Shown: piece after piece, positions 61,824 to 64,000 of the stretch
Layout of the letters: each line of letters begins with the position of its first letter
How positions within the stretch are numbered: the stretch's first letter is position 1
Assembly (NCBI RefSeq): GCF_029543085.1
Contig: NZ_CP119967.1
Coordinates: 3,870,501-3,934,500 of the forward strand
Direction of reading: 5' to 3'
DNA from: Pseudomonas sp. A34-9
Lineage (GTDB): Bacteria; Pseudomonadota; Gammaproteobacteria; Pseudomonadales; Pseudomonadaceae
Length of the DNA: 64,000 bases
Notes under the pieces: model-generated
Database searches by the model: none
What the model saw: the letters and a program-made list of their open reading frames with translations, nothing else
Told to the model about the DNA's origin: nothing
Program-made: the position numbers and the translations under genes

Positions 61824-63190
61824 GAAGGCCTACAGTTGAATTGCGCTCGGCTGATGATCAGGGCTATCAACATCAATGCTGAGGCGACGCCAAAAGTGAT
61901 GTGCAATCCGCGGGCTATGGCCATTGCCGGCGCCTGCGTCGGATCCCCCGCCGCCAGCGCGAACACCGCCCCCATCACCGCCGCACCAGTAATCAAGCCG
62001 AGGTTGCGCGCCAGTCCGAGCATCGCCGAGACCACGCCGCGTTGATCCTGACGAACACCGGCCATCAATCCGGTATTGTTGGCCGCCTGAAACAACGCAT
62101 AACTGATGGCGACCACGGTGATCGGCAACAAATACCCAAGTAGCCCCAGACTCATCGGCAACAGTGCCAACAAACCACAACCGCAGGCCATGGCGAACAA
62201 TGCCCCCGGCACGATCCGCCGCGCACCGAAGCGATCCACCAGACGTCCCGCCGGCACACCGCCAAACGCAGATAACAACGGCCCAACCGATAACGCCAGG
62301 CCGACCACGGCACTGCTTAGACCCAACCCACGACTCAGGTAAAACGGTCCCACCACCAGCGTGGTCATCATCACCGTTGTCACCAGCAAGGTCAGCGCCA
62401 GGCTGCTGCTCAAGCGCCGCTCAGCGAACAGTGACAAACGAATCAGCGGCGCCTTGGCCTTCTTCTCGATCAGGAAGAACAACCCCGCGCCGCCCAGGCT
62501 GGCCAGCAGTAACGGCAACATGAAACCTTCAAGTGTCATTGCCAGCGCATAGGCCGCCAGCGTGAACACCAGCGCCGCGCTGCCAGAGTAATCGAAGGCC
62601 ACACGCGGTCCCGCTGCCCGATCCGCCGGCAGAAAGCGATACACCAGCCAGGCATTGAGCAACCCCAACGGCACGTTGAGCAGGAAAATCGCCTGCCAGC
62701 CGACATGCGCCATCAACAGCCCACCCAGCGACGGTCCGAGGGTGGTGCCGGTGGCTGACATCGTCGCCAGCAACCCCATCGCACTGCCCGCCCGCGCCTT
62801 CGGCACTGCATCGGCCACCAGTGCCACCGTCAAGGCGAACATGATCGCTGCGCCAACGCCTTGCACCGCCCGAGCGCCAATCAGCCAAGCCAGTCCCGGT
62901 GCCAGCGCGCAGGCCAGCGAAGCGCTGGTGAAAATGCCGATCCCGATCAACAGCAATCGCCGCCGACCGAAACCATCGCCCAGACGCCCCACGCTGACAA
63001 TCAATGTGGTGATCGCCAGCAAGTAAGCGAGCACGATCCATTGCACCTGTTGAAACGTCGCCTCGAACGCCGTCGCCAGAATCGGCAAGCCTGCATTAGC
63101 AATGCTGGTGTCCAGCGACGGCATCAACATCGACAGGGCCAGACTGGTCAGTGCCCAGCGGGCGGGAGTGCTCAAGGGTTCTCGGGGCAT
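61778..63190 (-). CDS. MFS transporter, DHA2-like
   Basis: 470-residue inner-membrane drug/metabolite exporter with about 14 predicted helices. The loop motif GRLGDGFGRRRLLLIG near residue 69 and GPSLGGLLMAHVGWQAIFLLNVP at helix 5 are typical of 14-TM DHA2 proteins. The start at 63190 is chosen; a longer frame would extend 80 residues into the divergent gene's region. Its last 17 residues (SPAREEAGTANISRD with preceding RP) are encoded by the REP element, so its natural C-terminus has been replaced. Divergent LysR upstream. Confidence 0.9.
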   Translation of the reverse strand: MPREPLSTPARWALTSLALSMLMPSLDTSIANAGLPILATAFEATFQQVQWIVLAYLLAITTLIVSVGRLGDGFGRRRLLLIGIGIFTSASLACALAPGLAWLIGARAVQGVGAAIMFALTVALVADAVPKARAGSAMGLLATMSATGTTLGPSLGGLLMAHVGWQAIFLLNVPLGLLNAWLVYRFLPADRAAGPRVAFDYSGSAALVFTLAAYALAMTLEGFMLPLLLASLGGAGLFFLIEKKAKAPLIRLSLFAERRLSSSLALTLLVTTVMMTTLVVGPFYLSRGLGLSSAVVGLALSVGPLLSAFGGVPAGRLVDRFGARRIVPGALFAMACGCGLLALLPMSLGLLGYLLPITVVAISYALFQAANNTGLMAGVRQDQRGVVSAMLGLARNLGLITGAAVMGAVFALAAGDPTQAPAMAIARGLHITFGVASALMLIALIISRAQFNCRPSPAREEAGTANISRD

Positions 63191-63278
63191 GGGAGGCTCG
63201 CAGCGCAAAGGTGATCTGGCATAGCCTGAGCCTCGACAACACCCGGCGCAAGACGCATGCTTTGCACTCGATACCTGC

Positions 63279-64000
63279 ATGGGACGCCATGTCATGACTA
63301 CGCCGGACCTGAACCTGCTGATCACCCTCGACGTCTTGCTGCGCGAAGGCAGCGTCGCCCGCGCCGCCAAATGTCTGGGGCTGAGCCCATCGGCCATGAG
63401 CCGCGCCCTCGCCCGTCTGCGCGAAACCACGGGCGATCCGTTGCTGGTGCGCGCGGGGCGAGGTCTGGTGCCGACGCCCCGCGCACTGGAATTGCGCGAA
63501 CGGGTCAGTCATCTGGTGCAGGAAGCCGAGGCGGTTTTGCGCCCCGCCGAAGTGCTCGACCCGCGCCGGTTGCAACGCACCTTCACCCTGCGCAACACCG
63601 ACGGCTTTGTCGAAACCTTTGCCGCCACCCTGCTCGCGCGCATCGCCGAAGAAGCACCCGGCGTGCGCCTGCGTTTTGTGCAGAAAGCCGACAAGGACAG
63701 CACGCCGCTGCGCGAAGGTCGTGTCGATCTGGAAACCGGCGTGGTCGACGACAGCACCGACCCGACGCTGCACAGCCGCATCCTGTTTCAGGATCAATGG
63801 ATCGGTGTAGTGCGTGAGGGACATCCGTTGAGCGCGGGGAAAATCACTGGCAAGCGCTTTGCCGGCGGCCAGCACATTCTTATCTCAAGACGCGGGCGCA
63901 GCAGCGGCCCGGTCGACGAAGCGTTACTCGCGTGCGGACTGACGCGGGACATCGTTACCTCATTCGGTGGGTTCTCGGCGGCGCTGACGCTGGTGCGTGA
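63279..64000 (+). CDS. LysR family transcriptional regulator, 3'-truncated by the window edge
   Basis: LysR-type regulator open to the end of the sequence (about 240 residues visible, so 50-60 are missing). The winged HTH is residues 6-65 in TTPDLNLLITLDVLLREGS and AAKCLGLSPSAMSRALARLR. The effector domain begins FTLRNTDGFVETFAATLLAR. ATG codons at 63279 and 63294 are both possible starts. It is divergent from the MFS gene over 88 bases and probably regulates it. Confidence 0.88.
   Translation, partial: MGRHVMTTPDLNLLITLDVLLREGSVARAAKCLGLSPSAMSRALARLRETTGDPLLVRAGRGLVPTPRALELRERVSHLVQEAEAVLRPAEVLDPRRLQRTFTLRNTDGFVETFAATLLARIAEEAPGVRLRFVQKADKDSTPLREGRVDLETGVVDDSTDPTLHSRILFQDQWIGVVREGHPLSAGKITGKRFAGGQHILISRRGRSSGPVDEALLACGLTRDIVTSFGGFSAALTLVR

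Overview
The window is 64 kb of a Pseudomonas chromosome, most likely from the P. fluorescens lineage. Gene content and order support this: an nppA1A2BCD-fabI block behind mltD, gloB, rnhA, dnaQ and ldcA; a nadK-to-pepN cluster; a bphO-bphP pair; and abundant Pseudomonas REP palindromes (GGGAGCGAGCCTGCTCGCGA). Most of it is ordinary core genome. Accessory features are one intact IS481-family insertion sequence, several families of intergenic repeats, a 510-residue orphan protein and a DUF6124 gene with a structured leader. No tRNA, rRNA, CRISPR array or prophage was seen.

Layout. 1-2 kb: katG, cut by the left edge. 2.2-8.7 kb: a minus-strand operon nadK, metallophosphoesterase, rhomboid protease, YeaC, DUF2797 and pepN, joined by 1-4 base overlaps, followed by a plus-strand DUF1853 gene. 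9.9-11.9 kb: arsB and an FMN reductase. 12.1-16.2 kb: a 76-residue conserved ORF, a LysR regulator, a streptothricin-acetyltransferase-like GNAT and lysine decarboxylase ldcA. 16.3-21 kb: dnaQ, rnhA and a methyltransferase, then divergent gloB and mltD. 21.1-22.8 kb: tandem intergenic repeats split by the IS481 element. 22.9-31.1 kb: a five-gene peptide ABC importer and fabI.

31.2-35.5 kb: a GAF-GGDEF diguanylate cyclase, then a molybdenum hydroxylase operon (2Fe-2S subunit, Tat-exported large subunit, diheme cytochrome). 35.8-39.5 kb: an alpha/beta hydrolase, a GFA protein, the DUF6124 locus, a methyltransferase and a small membrane protein. 39.7-43.8 kb: a FecI-FecR-TonB receptor surface-signalling system with a possible Fur box. 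43.9-47.6 kb: a VOC protein, an AraC regulator, the 510-residue orphan and a LysE exporter. 47.8-50.6 kb: bphP and bphO, which make and read biliverdin. 50.9-54.7 kb: a LysE exporter, a VOC protein, and an alkylation-repair operon of ada, an isocitrate lyase/PEP mutase-family gene and an AlkA-type glycosylase. 55-58.2 kb: agmatine deiminase with a polyamine-binding protein and a LysR regulator. 58.6-64 kb: DoxX, two divergent L,D-transpeptidases, an MFS transporter and a divergent LysR gene cut by the right edge.

The least explained features are the 5' region of the DUF6124 gene, where complementary segments can form mutually exclusive helices and the Shine-Dalgarno site can be sequestered; the Sat-like acetyltransferase overlapping ldcA; the lyase-family gene inside the ada operon; and the MITE-like repeat family, which has been hit by the IS and supplies the 3' end of one gene. 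All assignments come from reading the sequence; no database search was run.
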